From contig CALVAW010000002.1 in NCBI GenBank assembly GCA_944325655.1, forward strand, positions 28,729-92,728: DNA of 64,000 nt. The letters run 5' to 3'. The notes beneath the pieces are model-generated. The model searched no databases. It worked only from the letters and a program-made list of their open reading frames with translations, and was not told the origin of the DNA. Positions 31,437-40,438 of the stretch are shown here, one piece after another. The position numbers and the translations under genes were made by a program. Positions within the stretch are counted from its first letter, which is position 1, and the number at the start of each line of letters is the position of its first letter. The stretch is from Candidatus Gastranaerophilales bacterium. GTDB taxonomy: Bacteria; Cyanobacteriota; Vampirovibrionia; Gastranaerophilales; Gastranaerophilaceae.

Positions 31437-33152
31437 TTATTCTTTATTTTTCTTTTCTTCTTCCTCTAAAAGCTTTTGTTCGGAGGTATCAATTTCATTT
31501 GGTTCAGTTTTTGATTTTGAATTATTTATTGCATTTTTAGTTATATTTTCATTAATGCTTTTTGATATTGATTCGATTTTTCTTTGTGCTGAATTTAACT
31601 TATCATCAAGTCGATTATTTCTGTTTAAAAATATGTTGTATTGATTTGTAAAATCGGTTGCTTCTGCTATTATAGAAGAATTTTTTTCGCTTTTATTGTC
31701 TGAGAAATTATAATTTTTGTCTAACCATTCTATTTTATCGAGGGTTTGATAACCTTTATCATCAAGCATTTCATCGTCAAATTTTACATCAAATACTCCG
31801 AGCAATTTATTTCCGTTCTCCAGTGTTGTGTCTTTTTTCGTGTAGCTTGAAAGATCAATAAAATCACCCTCATCAAATATATCTGAAGCGTTTTTAACGG
31901 TTTGTGAGCCGTTATTTTTTGTTACTACAACTTTTATATCGTTTTGAATGAGTTCTTTTGCATCAACTTTATTGTCTTTATTTTTATCTAAGTTAATAAG
32001 TTCTAAAAATCCGTTTTTTGCTCCCAAAAATTCATTTTCATTCGATAAATCATCATTATTGTCTTTGTCTACAAAGAAATCATATCTTGTATTTTTATGC
32101 AAAAAGCCAATCGGATCTGTTTCTTTTGCATCGTCATCTGCACTGATACCTTCTTCTTTTTGTTTATCCAAAAGATTATCAAGATTTTCTTTTGCATCTT
32201 GTGCTTTATTTGTTAATGTTTCATTGTCTTTCATTAGTGAGTTTATGTCTTTTAGATATATTTTTACGGTAGACATTTTGTTTTGTGCGTCAAGCATATC
32301 AAGCACAATATTGGAAAGTTTTGAATTTGATATTCCTTCTAGCGAATCTAAATCATTTGCTAAATTATTTTGAAATTCCTCATAACTCATTGTGCCGTTT
32401 GATTGTATATATTCGTTAAGTCTTTTATTTACAGCATTTTTAGCACTTTCTTTTTGATTTTCCGCAATTTCTTCGCTTTCTTCTATGGCATTATTCATCA
32501 ATTCTTCAATTTCTTTTTGCAATTGTTGAATTTCCTTTTGTTTAGTTTTTAATTCGTCGTTATTGGTTTCAATTTGTAGGTTTAAATTGTTTAATTCTTG
32601 TCTTGCTGAGCTTATTTCAGAGGATTCTCCGCCTGTTGCTTCCAATAGAGCATTTACAAAGTCGACATATATTTCGCTTGATTCGCTATCATGTCCTTTT
32701 GGACATTCATATTGTCCGTCGTCTCCGTTTTTAATTCCTATACTTGGAAATGATTGTGATATAATTTCAATAATTTGTGTTTTATTGAATCCTTCTTTTG
32801 ATAATTCATTTAATAAATTATCGTTTAAAGCTTGTTTAAAGGCTTTGAGTTCGGGGTTTGATATTGAATAAACATCCCCGTTATAACTTTCTAAATCGGA
32901 GCAATATTTTTCTTTTATTGATTTAGCTTTTTCATTTACATCTGATGTTGTTTTATTTTCTTTCGAATCAAAATTTTCTCTCAAAAGAGAGATGTCAATA
33001 CCGTCGCTTTCCAATCTTTGAAGCTCGTCTTCACTAAAACCGTCTTTTGAAGCGCTTTTTATTTGTTCAATTTTTTCTTCCGATAGATCGCTGTATAAGC
33101 TCTGTATTGAAATGCCGCTTTTTAAGAATTGAACAGTTGTTTCGCCACCCAT
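31437..33152 (-). CDS. EF-hand and coiled-coil protein of unknown function
   Basis: This 571-residue, acidic, low-complexity protein has no signal peptide or membrane segment that I can see. Residues about 180-245 and 290-335 are strong coiled-coil regions rich in E, K, Q and N. Two calcium-binding-like loops sit at residues 362-374 (DKDNNDDLSNENE) and 389-400 (DKNKDNKVDAKE), spaced like a paired EF hand. The N-terminus has a short repeated theme around DGFSEDELQRLESDGID. The C-terminal tail is highly charged. SD AAGGGG precedes the ATG. It looks like a lineage-specific structural or secreted protein; function unknown. It is divergent from lepA. Confidence 0.65.
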   Translation of the reverse strand: MGGETTVQFLKSGISIQSLYSDLSEEKIEQIKSASKDGFSEDELQRLESDGIDISLLRENFDSKENKTTSDVNEKAKSIKEKYCSDLESYNGDVYSISNPELKAFKQALNDNLLNELSKEGFNKTQIIEIISQSFPSIGIKNGDDGQYECPKGHDSESSEIYVDFVNALLEATGGESSEISSARQELNNLNLQIETNNDELKTKQKEIQQLQKEIEELMNNAIEESEEIAENQKESAKNAVNKRLNEYIQSNGTMSYEEFQNNLANDLDSLEGISNSKLSNIVLDMLDAQNKMSTVKIYLKDINSLMKDNETLTNKAQDAKENLDNLLDKQKEEGISADDDAKETDPIGFLHKNTRYDFFVDKDNNDDLSNENEFLGAKNGFLELINLDKNKDNKVDAKELIQNDIKVVVTKNNGSQTVKNASDIFDEGDFIDLSSYTKKDTTLENGNKLLGVFDVKFDDEMLDDKGYQTLDKIEWLDKNYNFSDNKSEKNSSIIAEATDFTNQYNIFLNRNNRLDDKLNSAQRKIESISKSINENITKNAINNSKSKTEPNEIDTSEQKLLEEEEKKNKE

Positions 33153-33254
33153 AATTGCCCCTTATGAAAAATACATTTAATATATCGGCTGAATTTATTA
33201 AATTATATATATTTAGAACAAAAAAATTTACATTTCTTAATTATTTATTTATTG

Positions 33255-33260
33255 TATAAT
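33255..33260 (+). promoter_or_regulatory. -10 element of a likely leaderless lepA transcript
   Basis: Perfect TATAAT, last base 8 nt before the lepA ATG at 33268. The expected start is 33267 or 33268. No SD is present. The -35 is weak. Confidence 0.55.
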
Positions 33261-33267
33261 TCAAAAT

Positions 33268-35070
33268 ATGAAAAAACTAGAAAATATTAGAAATTTCAGT
33301 ATAATTGCGCATATTGACCATGGAAAGTCCACTTTAGCTGACAGATTGCTCGAAAAAACCGGTACGGTTTCTAAAAGAGATATGCAAAATCAACTTTTAG
33401 ATACTATGGATATAGAGCGAGAAAGAGGCATTACCATAAAGTTAAATGCTGCAAAAATGCAATATAAAGCAAAAAATGGAAATGATTATATATTAAATTT
33501 GATTGATACTCCGGGACATGTGGATTTTTCTTATGAAGTATCCCGTTCGCTTGCCGCTTGCGAAGGTGCTTTGCTTATTGTTGATGCAACACAAGGAGTT
33601 GAGGCGCAAACGCTTGCCAATGTTTATCTTGCTTTGGAGCAGAATTTAGAAATTATTCCCGTTATTAATAAAATCGATTTGCCTTCTGCCGATGTTGAAA
33701 GAGTAAAAAAAGAAATTGAAGATGTATTGGGGATTGATGCAAGTATTGCAATTCCTGTCAGTGCTAAAACGGGCGAAGGGATAGAAGATGTATTGGAAGC
33801 TGTTGTGAATTATATCCCCGCTCCTGATGACACGTCTGATAAGCCCTTAAGAGCACTTGTTTTTGACAGTGCTTATGATGCTTATTTAGGAACTATTTGC
33901 TTTTTTAAGGTTGTTGACGGTTCTATTAAGCTCGGAGACAAAATTAAATTTATGGCAACCAATAAAGAGTTTGAAGTTATTGAGCTTGGTTTTTTAAATC
34001 CTAACAGAAATCAGGTTCAAGAGCTAAAAACAGGTGAGGTTGGATATTTTGCCGGCTCTATAAAAGAAATTACAAGATTTGTCGGAGATACTATTACTCA
34101 TGTTGATAAGCCGGCTTCTGAACCTTTGGAAGGGTATAAAGAAGCAAAACCCATGGTTTTTTCTGGCTTATATCCTGTTAACAATGAGGATTATCATGAA
34201 TTAAAAGATGCACTTGAGAAATTGAAATTATCGGACAGTTCAATTACTTACGAACCTGAAACTTCAAATGCTTTAGGATTTGGTTTTAGATGCGGTTTTC
34301 TTGGTATGTTACATATGGAAATTGCGCAGGAGCGCCTCGAGCGAGAATATGACCTTTCTCTTATTACAACAGCTCCTTCGGTTATATATAAGGTACACAA
34401 AACTGACGGTTCCATTGTTGAAATAGATAATCCGGCGGAGTTACCTGCAGCTCAGTATAGAGAATATATTGAAGAACCTTATGTCAGAGTCAATATTTTT
34501 ACTCCCAATGATTATGTAGGCACATTAATGGAATTATGTCAGGATAAACGCGGTATATTTATCAATATGCACTATATTGATGATATTAGAGTAAATATTG
34601 AATACCAGCTTCCATTATCCGAGGTTATTACGGATTTTTATGATCAATTAAAATCACGTTCAAAAGGCTATGCTTCTTTGGATTATGAGTTTTGCGATTA
34701 TAAAAAATCTGATTTGGTAAAAATGGATATTCTTCTGGCAAACGAAGTGGTTGACGCGCTTTCAGTCATTTGTCATAAAGATAGTGCGTATAATTTGGGT
34801 CAAAAATTAACAAATAAATTAAAGGAAATTATACCAAGACAATTATTTGAAGTTGCAATTCAAGCTGCTATAGGCGGCAGAGTTATAGCAAGAACAAATA
34901 TAAAAGCACTTAGAAAATCAGTTTTGGATAAATGTTACGGCGGAGATATTTCGAGAAAAAGAAAGCTTCTTGAAAAACAAAAACGTGGAAAAAAACGCAT
35001 GAAATCAGTCGGAAGAGTAGAAATTCCGCAGGAAGCATTTATGGCAGTTTTGTCTTTAAATGATGAATAA
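33268..35070 (+). CDS. lepA: elongation factor 4 (LepA GTPase)
   Basis: LepA/EF4 is a ribosome-associated GTPase that affects initiation and elongation under stress. The 600-residue length is normal. G motifs are [15 protein letters not shown] (G1), ERGITIK (G2), [12 protein letters not shown] (G3), NKIDLP (G4) and SAKTGEG (G5). The family-specific C-terminal domain ends [20 protein letters not shown] and [12 protein letters not shown]. There is no SD upstream; a perfect TATAAT sits at leaderless distance from the ATG. It is convergent with the NUDIX gene with no gap. Confidence 0.98.
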   Translation: MKKLENIRNFSIIAHIDHGKSTLADRLLEKTGTVSKRDMQNQLLDTMDIERERGITIKLNAAKMQYKAKNGNDYILNLIDTPGHVDFSYEVSRSLAACEGALLIVDATQGVEAQTLANVYLALEQNLEIIPVINKIDLPSADVERVKKEIEDVLGIDASIAIPVSAKTGEGIEDVLEAVVNYIPAPDDTSDKPLRALVFDSAYDAYLGTICFFKVVDGSIKLGDKIKFMATNKEFEVIELGFLNPNRNQVQELKTGEVGYFAGSIKEITRFVGDTITHVDKPASEPLEGYKEAKPMVFSGLYPVNNEDYHELKDALEKLKLSDSSITYEPETSNALGFGFRCGFLGMLHMEIAQERLEREYDLSLITTAPSVIYKVHKTDGSIVEIDNPAELPAAQYREYIEEPYVRVNIFTPNDYVGTLMELCQDKRGIFINMHYIDDIRVNIEYQLPLSEVITDFYDQLKSRSKGYASLDYEFCDYKKSDLVKMDILLANEVVDALSVICHKDSAYNLGQKLTNKLKEIIPRQLFEVAIQAAIGGRVIARTNIKALRKSVLDKCYGGDISRKRKLLEKQKRGKKRMKSVGRVEIPQEAFMAVLSLNDE

Positions 35071-35646
35071 TTATTTAATTCTGTCGAGAGCAAAAAATAT
35101 TCCGCAAACCGTTGCTGTTGCTACAGAGAGATTTTTGGATGTTTCAAGAAGGAATTGCTTAACTTTTGTTGCAGGCACATAAGTTCTTGCTTCTATAATA
35201 CCGCCATCTGATATCGGGTCTTTTAGTATTCTGTCTTCATCAATTACCGCTGTAACGTAGCTTATTGTTTCGGATGACAAGCCTGAGGATGTTGAGCTGT
35301 TTAAAAGTTCGACATATACTGTATCAGCAGCATGACCTGTTTCTTCCAAAAGTTCTTTTTTTGCACATTTAATTAATGTTTCATCGCAGTCTATATCACC
35401 AATTAGTCCTGCCGGTGATTCAAGACAAAATTCTGCTTTGTCTTCTGCGTATATTGGAGGTCTTTTTGTTTTCAAAAACAGAAAATTATATTCGTTATTT
35501 TTTTTGATTAAGGTTGTTATAACTACTGCGCTATCTTTTTCACTTGAATCATTGGTGCGTTTTACATAATACCATTCATTTCCCGAAGGTGAAATTGCCG
35601 ATTTTAGTTGAAGAAATTTTGTTTCAAATAAGATTTTATTTTCCAT
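35071..35646 (-). CDS. NUDIX hydrolase, ADP-ribose pyrophosphatase-like
   Basis: The 191-residue protein starts at the ATG at 35646 (MENKILFETKF). A longer frame back to 35697 would run deep into thiE and encodes nothing conserved. The Nudix box is GDIDCDETLIKCAKKELLEETGH, which fits Gx5Ex7REUxEExGU with R replaced by K. The preceding FCLESPAGLI is typical of ADP-sugar pyrophosphatases of the NudF type. The likely reaction is hydrolysis of ADP-ribose or a related nucleotide sugar. It overlaps the thiE 3' end by 11 nt, so the two are co-transcribed. Confidence 0.85.
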   Translation of the reverse strand: MENKILFETKFLQLKSAISPSGNEWYYVKRTNDSSEKDSAVVITTLIKKNNEYNFLFLKTKRPPIYAEDKAEFCLESPAGLIGDIDCDETLIKCAKKELLEETGHAADTVYVELLNSSTSSGLSSETISYVTAVIDEDRILKDPISDGGIIEARTYVPATKVKQFLLETSKNLSVATATVCGIFFALDRIK

Positions 35647-36661
35647 AAGATAATTCCTCCTCAAATTTCTTAATAACTTCTTTGGGATTGTCTGCATTCA
35701 TAAGAGCTCTTATAACGGCAACATTTTCCGCTCCTGCTTTTATGACATCTGAAATATTATCTTTATCTATTGAGCCTATAGCATAAAAAGGTATGTTTAT
35801 ATTTTCTTTTACCCACTTTACATATTCCAATCCTACAGGTTCGGTATTTGGTTTTGTAGGGGTTTTAAATACCGGACCTACACCAATATAGTCGGCTTTT
35901 TGGATTTGAGCATTTATTGCATCCTGTGGTTTGTGTGTTGATATTCCGATAATTTTGTCGTCTCCTAAAATTTTTCTTGCGTCATAAATTGGTATATCAT
36001 CTTGTCCAAGGTGCACACCATCAGCATCAACAATTTTAGCTATGTCCACTCTGTCGTTTATAATAAATAATGCATCATACATTGAGCATAATTGCCTCAA
36101 AGAACGAGCAGTTTTAATTATATCCTTGGCGTTTTTATTTTTTTCTCTATATTGAATTATTTTGACGCCTGCTTGAAGAATTTGTGCAATTTTATCAATA
36201 AATTCGTTATCATCTTGAAAATTTTGAGATGAAGTTATTAAATATATGTTTTTATTTTTTAACAGAGCTTTCTTTATATCTGTTTTTTTGTTTAATTGGC
36301 ACAATTGAGCTATTTCTTTTTCAATTGTATATATTTGATATCTGTAATTGTCGCTAAGAGAGCCATATTCCGTTAAAACCCTAAGAGCTTCCTCTACTCG
36401 TTTTATGTTTGCTTTCAGGGCGTCTGTTTTGTTGTTTTCCTTGGTAATGTTTTTGATATTTATTCCAACATCGCCAACGCTGTCTCTGGATGAAATTAAA
36501 TCATCATAGTTTTTATCGAAAAATATTGAAATTTCATGCCTGATATTTTTTAATTTTTGTGTTAATTTCTCATTATTTAAGACAAATCTGACGTATTCTT
36601 CAATACATCTGAGACCCTCATTAACACGATTCACATTTGCATCAATTATTCTATAGTTCAT
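35636..36661 (-). CDS. thiE: thiamine-phosphate synthase with N-terminal ThiD2-like domain
   Basis: ThiE joins HMP-pyrophosphate and HET-phosphate to thiamine phosphate. The protein has 341 residues, about 130 longer than a plain ThiE. Residues 1-120 (RIIDANVNRVNEGLRCIEEYVRFVL...LRHEI) match the ThiD2-like domain found fused to ThiE in cyanobacteria and some other phyla, proposed to act on HMP-phosphate. The TIM-barrel part from about residue 130 shows IQYREKNKNAKDI, LFIINDRVDIA, DADGVHLGQDD, IGISTHKPQDA and YIGVGPVFKTPTKP. This architecture supports a cyanobacterial-lineage host. No other thi gene is nearby. Confidence 0.93.
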   Translation of the reverse strand: MNYRIIDANVNRVNEGLRCIEEYVRFVLNNEKLTQKLKNIRHEISIFFDKNYDDLISSRDSVGDVGINIKNITKENNKTDALKANIKRVEEALRVLTEYGSLSDNYRYQIYTIEKEIAQLCQLNKKTDIKKALLKNKNIYLITSSQNFQDDNEFIDKIAQILQAGVKIIQYREKNKNAKDIIKTARSLRQLCSMYDALFIINDRVDIAKIVDADGVHLGQDDIPIYDARKILGDDKIIGISTHKPQDAINAQIQKADYIGVGPVFKTPTKPNTEPVGLEYVKWVKENINIPFYAIGSIDKDNISDVIKAGAENVAVIRALMNADNPKEVIKKFEEELSYGK

Positions 36662-36732
36662 AATAAATTACCATTATGATTATATATCTTTGATTATAGC
36701 TAATTTTTATAAATTTTAATAGTCTAAATTTT

Positions 36733-37299
36733 ATGTTAGACGATTATGAAAAATTAATTTTAAAAGCTAAAAAAGGTGATAAAAAAGCATTGTGTGAATT
36801 AATAAGAGAAGAACAATCGAATATATATGCTACTTTGTTTTATCTTAAAAAAGATGAAAATGATTTGTCCGACATTATGCAGGATGTTTTGATAAAATTA
36901 ACAAAAAGGATTTCTCAATTAAAAAACCCTTCATATTTTAAGACTTGGTTAAATCAAATTGTTGTAAACTCATATTATGATTATTTAAGAAAAAATAAAA
37001 GAAAAATAATTACTTTTTCGCCGTTCAAACAAGACGAAGAGGTTGATTTCGAAATTCCGGATCATTCGACAAATCCTCAAAATACAATATTATATAATGA
37101 ATTAGATTTGATTATAAAAAATGCAATACAAAATTTGCCTGTTCAGTATAAAATTCCTATAACTCTTCGTGAAATTCAAGGTCTGAGTTATGATGAGATA
37201 TCCAATATAACAAATACATCTATTGGGACGGTAAAATCCAGAATTTCAAGGGCCAGAGCAAAAATTAAAGACGATATAAATAAGTATTCAAGGGGGTAA
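36733..37299 (+). CDS. ECF-type RNA polymerase sigma factor
   Basis: This 188-residue protein has two sigma-70 domains. Region 2 is at about residues 25-95 (NDLSDIMQDVLIKLTKRI, then NPSYFKTWLNQIVVNSYYDYLRK). Region 4 is at about residues 130-180 (LPVQYKIPITLREIQGLSYDEI, then TSIGTVKSRISRARAKIK). This is the group IV (ECF) layout without regions 1 and 3. The next gene starts 2 nt after its stop and looks like an anti-sigma factor. The regulon is unknown. No autoregulatory ECF-type promoter was obvious upstream; TATAAA at 36708 suggests a housekeeping promoter. Confidence 0.92.
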   Translation: MLDDYEKLILKAKKGDKKALCELIREEQSNIYATLFYLKKDENDLSDIMQDVLIKLTKRISQLKNPSYFKTWLNQIVVNSYYDYLRKNKRKIITFSPFKQDEEVDFEIPDHSTNPQNTILYNELDLIIKNAIQNLPVQYKIPITLREIQGLSYDEISNITNTSIGTVKSRISRARAKIKDDINKYSRG

Positions 37300-37301
37300 G
37301 T

Positions 37302-37637
37302 ATGCTAGAATTGGATTGCTTGGATGAACAAATAAGCGCATATTATGACAATGAATTATCGGAAAGTGAAATGCTTTCTTTTGAGGCAAAATTAGCAACT
37401 TCAAGAGGAATAAAAGATTATACCGATGAAAAATGTTATGAATTTTTTAAAATATCAAATTCAATTAAAATAGCTAAAATCAGAATTAAGCAAAATGCAA
37501 ATAAAATTTTTGATAATACGGAAGAAAACCGTAAACAAAAGATATCACTCTTTGAGCTCTATTCCGTTTTTCTTGAGCGCTTCAATAAATTTTTCAGCGG
37601 TGCTTTTTTGAATATCAACAGGAACAACTCTCAGTAA
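37302..37637 (+). CDS. candidate anti-sigma factor, 3' end antisense to next gene
   Basis: The protein has 111 residues and starts 2 nt after the sigma gene with SD AGGGGG. The N-terminal DCLDEQISAYYDNELSESEMLSFEAKLA is the pattern of anti-sigma N-terminal domains (RseA/ZAS-type: LSAYLDGELS...E). The HxxxCxxC zinc motif is missing and there is no transmembrane segment, so it would be a soluble, zinc-free form. The last 30 residues (from base 37545) are read antisense to the C-terminal coding part of the convergent RWYD-repeat gene. Role by position and N-terminal pattern only. Confidence 0.6.
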   Translation: MLELDCLDEQISAYYDNELSESEMLSFEAKLATSRGIKDYTDEKCYEFFKISNSIKIAKIRIKQNANKIFDNTEENRKQKISLFELYSVFLERFNKFFSGAFLNINRNNSQ

Positions 37638-37868
37638 TTCTACTGTTTTTGAAATTACAATATCGTCATCATACCAACGTTTGCCGCCTTTTATGGGTTT
37701 AACCATATTATAAAATCTATCAATTGTTTCTTTGGATACTTTTTCTTCTACATTTGAAAGAAAAAGTTCTGCTTGTTCTCTTAATTCATCTTTGTAGTCT
37801 TTTAACATATTGATAACTTTTAGTAGCAGCGGATCATGGTCATACCATCTTTTAAATTCCTGTGTCAT
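37545..37868 (-). CDS. small duplicated RWYD-repeat protein
   Basis: This 107-residue protein of unknown function is built of two similar halves. Residues 6-37 start KRWYDHDPLLLKVINML and residues 63-97 start KRWYDDDIVISKTVELL; both continue into an amphipathic helix with an AExFI/AELFL-like end. It is cytoplasmic, with no signal or membrane helix. The start overlaps the murA 3' end by 17 nt, suggesting coupled translation. Its 3' end overlaps the candidate anti-sigma gene on the other strand by 93 bp. The internal duplication supports it as a real gene. Confidence 0.72.
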   Translation of the reverse strand: MTQEFKRWYDHDPLLLKVINMLKDYKDELREQAELFLSNVEEKVSKETIDRFYNMVKPIKGGKRWYDDDIVISKTVELLRVVPVDIQKSTAEKFIEALKKNGIELKE

Positions 37869-39171
37869 TTTTTTCTCCTATGCATAAATCTTGCGGATTT
37901 ACATCCGAAATTCTTGCTGCATTAATATTTAAGCCTCTTAATTTTTCGACAAAATTTTCATAACCTCTATCGATATGGTTAAGTGCACCGATTTCTGTTT
38001 CGCCTCTTGCCATTACTGCAGCAGTAACAAGTGCCGCGCCTGCCCTGAGGTCTGTTGACTCAACTTGTGTTCCGACAAGATAATCTACCCCTTTTATAAT
38101 TGCGTGTTTTTTGTTAACGATAATATTTGCTCCCATTTTCCACAGTTGAGGAATGTGCATAAATCTGTTTTCATACAAACTTTCCGTAACAACAGAAATA
38201 CCTTCAGCACAGCATAATAACGCCATTGCAAGAGCTTGCAGGTCTGTTGGAAAACCGGGATAGGGTTGAGTAATAAAGTTCATTGCTTTTAATTTTTTGT
38301 CGTTTGAAACTTCCATTGTGTTTGGGTCGATTAATTTTATGTTTGCACCCATTTCAAGTAGTTTTCCTGTGAATAATGTAAGGTGGTTCGGGAATATATT
38401 TTTGATGATACCCTTTCCTTTTGAAGCAATAATTATACTCATATAAGTTCCTGCTTCAATTCTATCCGGAATTGTCGTATATTCGCACCCCTTGAGCTCT
38501 TCCTGCTTAACTCCCGTTACTACTATTTGACTTGTGCCTGCACCTTCAATTTTTGCGCCCATGGATTTTAAAAAGTTTGCCAAATCAACAATTTCAGGTT
38601 CTTGTGCTGCATTTTGAATTATTGTAGTACCTTCTGCAAGAACTGAGGCCATCATTACGTTTTCAGTTGCTCCGACAGAAGGAATATCGAAGCATATAAT
38701 TGAGCCGGTAAGTTTTGGAGCTTTTGCAATAACATATCCGTCATCTATTTTACATTCGCAACCAAGTGCTTCTAAACCTTTTATGTGAAAATTAACACGC
38801 CTTTCTCCTATTTTGCATCCTCCGGGTAGTGCAACTTTTGCTTCTTTTAATCTGCCGACAAGAGCGCCCAGAACCACAAAACTCGCTCTCATTTTAGAGA
38901 CATATTCTTTTTTTGCTATGCAATTTGTAAGATGTTTAGAATCTATTTCTATTTTCTTTTGTTTTTTGTCGTATGAGCTCTTTGCTCCAAGCCCGTTTAT
39001 AACTTCAAGCATAATCTCAACGTCGGTTAGCTCGGGAACGTTATGAATAATACATTTATCAGCAGACAAAAGTGAAGCTGCCATTAATTTTAAAACAGAA
39101 TTTTTTGCTCCGCTTATAGTAACCTCGCCGTTAGCAGGATGTAGACCTTTTATTATTAATTTCTCGCTCAA
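37852..39171 (-). CDS. murA: UDP-N-acetylglucosamine 1-carboxyvinyltransferase
   Basis: MurA carries out the first committed step of peptidoglycan synthesis, adding enolpyruvate to UDP-GlcNAc. The protein has 439 residues. Motifs are the N-terminal LHPANGEVTISGAKNSVLKLMAA, the catalytic cysteine in LPGGCKIGERRVNFHI (Cys119), VMMASVLAEGTTIIQNAA and DRIEAGTYM. A cysteine rather than aspartate means it should be fosfomycin-sensitive by active-site type. The start is TTG at 39171 with AAAGGA 7 nt upstream; no ATG fits. Its end overlaps the small RWYD-repeat gene. Confidence 0.96.
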   Translation of the reverse strand: MSEKLIIKGLHPANGEVTISGAKNSVLKLMAASLLSADKCIIHNVPELTDVEIMLEVINGLGAKSSYDKKQKKIEIDSKHLTNCIAKKEYVSKMRASFVVLGALVGRLKEAKVALPGGCKIGERRVNFHIKGLEALGCECKIDDGYVIAKAPKLTGSIICFDIPSVGATENVMMASVLAEGTTIIQNAAQEPEIVDLANFLKSMGAKIEGAGTSQIVVTGVKQEELKGCEYTTIPDRIEAGTYMSIIIASKGKGIIKNIFPNHLTLFTGKLLEMGANIKLIDPNTMEVSNDKKLKAMNFITQPYPGFPTDLQALAMALLCCAEGISVVTESLYENRFMHIPQLWKMGANIIVNKKHAIIKGVDYLVGTQVESTDLRAGAALVTAAVMARGETEIGALNHIDRGYENFVEKLRGLNINAARISDVNPQDLCIGEKNDTGI

Positions 39172-39256
39172 TTTTTTATCCTTTTCTAACTGATTTTATT
39201 ATAAAATCCTATTATTTTAAAGAATTGGCAATAAAAATAAAATTTTTGTAGGATAT

Positions 39257-40372
39257 TTAGTTATTGTTGTCTGTTTTTTCATCAACAATTTTTGCATCAA
39301 TAACTTTGGCATCTATTATACCATTTTTTTCATTTTTTTGAGCTTCTTTTTTGTTTTCTTCTATTGTTAATTGTTTATTTATAACCAATGTTTGTATTAT
39401 TTGAAAAATGTTGCTTGTAACCAAATATAAAAGCGCGCCTGCAGGTATTGGTATAAATACAAATGTTAAAATAATCATCACAGGCATAATTGTTCCCATG
39501 GATTTTTGAATAGCGGCTTGTGTTGCATCTTGATTTTTAGTTTGAGTTGTTGCCATCATAACTTTTTGTGACAACCATATAGTTAGCCCGAATAAAGCGA
39601 CAAGCAAGATTACATCGTAATGAATTTGATTTTGTGCAGGAATGGTTTCAATTGAAGTGATTAATATATCTCCTCTGCGTGTAAAAGTCAGATTTTCTGT
39701 TTCTTTGGTCATTATATTCATAACAGAAACATCCGCTTTTTCTACTTTGTCTAATTGTGAAAATTTTAAGTTTAGATTATCAAGAGAAATTTTTAGCTCT
39801 ATTGGCTTTCCTTGTTCGATATCACCTTGGACATTAACTGCTCTTTGAGGTTTTTCTATTTTTACGTTATCAATAATTTGATTGTTGGCCAGATAAACTT
39901 TCGCAGATTTTCCGGACTGGAATTGTGCATTTTTAGAAACAGAAAACTTTCCATCCAGTGAAACTCCGGCATTTGATTTTATTGTAGAATCGAGCCTGTT
40001 TATAAAAAGAAAATGTGTATTACCAGCCATTTGAATAAATGAAGGGCTCATCAATGCACTGTACAACATTATAAATACAGGAATTTGAATTAACATCGGT
40101 AAACAGCCTGCAGTAGGATTGAAGTTGTGTTCTTTATAGAATTCCATCATTTTTTGCTGCATCATTTGGGGATTATTTTTGTATTTTTCTTGTATCATTT
40201 TCATTTTGGGGGTAAGTTGTTGCATATTTTTCATGGATCTTTGTTGTGATACATTAATCGGCCACAAACAAATTCGCATTATTATTGTAAAAATGACTAT
40301 AGCCATGCCGTAACTTCCGGCATATTCAGCCAGTTTTCCGAGTATATTAATTGTTAATGTAACAAAATCCAT
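39257..40372 (-). CDS. yidC: membrane protein insertase YidC with long periplasmic insertion
   Basis: YidC/Oxa1 inserts and folds inner-membrane proteins. The protein has 371 residues and lacks the large N-terminal P1 domain of E. coli. Helix 1 region is SYGMAIVIFTIIMRICLWPINVSQQRSMKNM with the conserved arginine, then the cytoplasmic coil, then NPTAGCLPMLIQIPVFIMLYSALM. About 120 residues of beta-rich sequence (about 135-255, including two FSVSK/VYLANN-like strands) separate this from the last helices (YDVILLVALFGLTIWLS and IIL-TFVFIPIPAGALLYLV). A similar insertion occurs in cyanobacterial YidC, from memory. RBS AGGAGA. rnpA and rpmH are not adjacent. Confidence 0.94.
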   Translation of the reverse strand: MDFVTLTINILGKLAEYAGSYGMAIVIFTIIMRICLWPINVSQQRSMKNMQQLTPKMKMIQEKYKNNPQMMQQKMMEFYKEHNFNPTAGCLPMLIQIPVFIMLYSALMSPSFIQMAGNTHFLFINRLDSTIKSNAGVSLDGKFSVSKNAQFQSGKSAKVYLANNQIIDNVKIEKPQRAVNVQGDIEQGKPIELKISLDNLNLKFSQLDKVEKADVSVMNIMTKETENLTFTRRGDILITSIETIPAQNQIHYDVILLVALFGLTIWLSQKVMMATTQTKNQDATQAAIQKSMGTIMPVMIILTFVFIPIPAGALLYLVTSNIFQIIQTLVINKQLTIEENKKEAQKNEKNGIIDAKVIDAKIVDEKTDNNN

Positions 40373-40423
40373 TATTTTCTCCTCATGTGTAAAAAATGTT
40401 ATATATAAATTTTACTATAAACA

Positions 40424-40432
40424 TGATAAAAT
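40424..40432 (+). promoter_or_regulatory. extended -10 of a likely leaderless mnmE transcript
   Basis: TGA then TAAAAT (40427-40432), an extended -10 (TGn). The last base is 7 nt before the ATG at 40439. No SD and no clear -35. Confidence 0.5.
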
Positions 40433-40438
40433 CAATTT

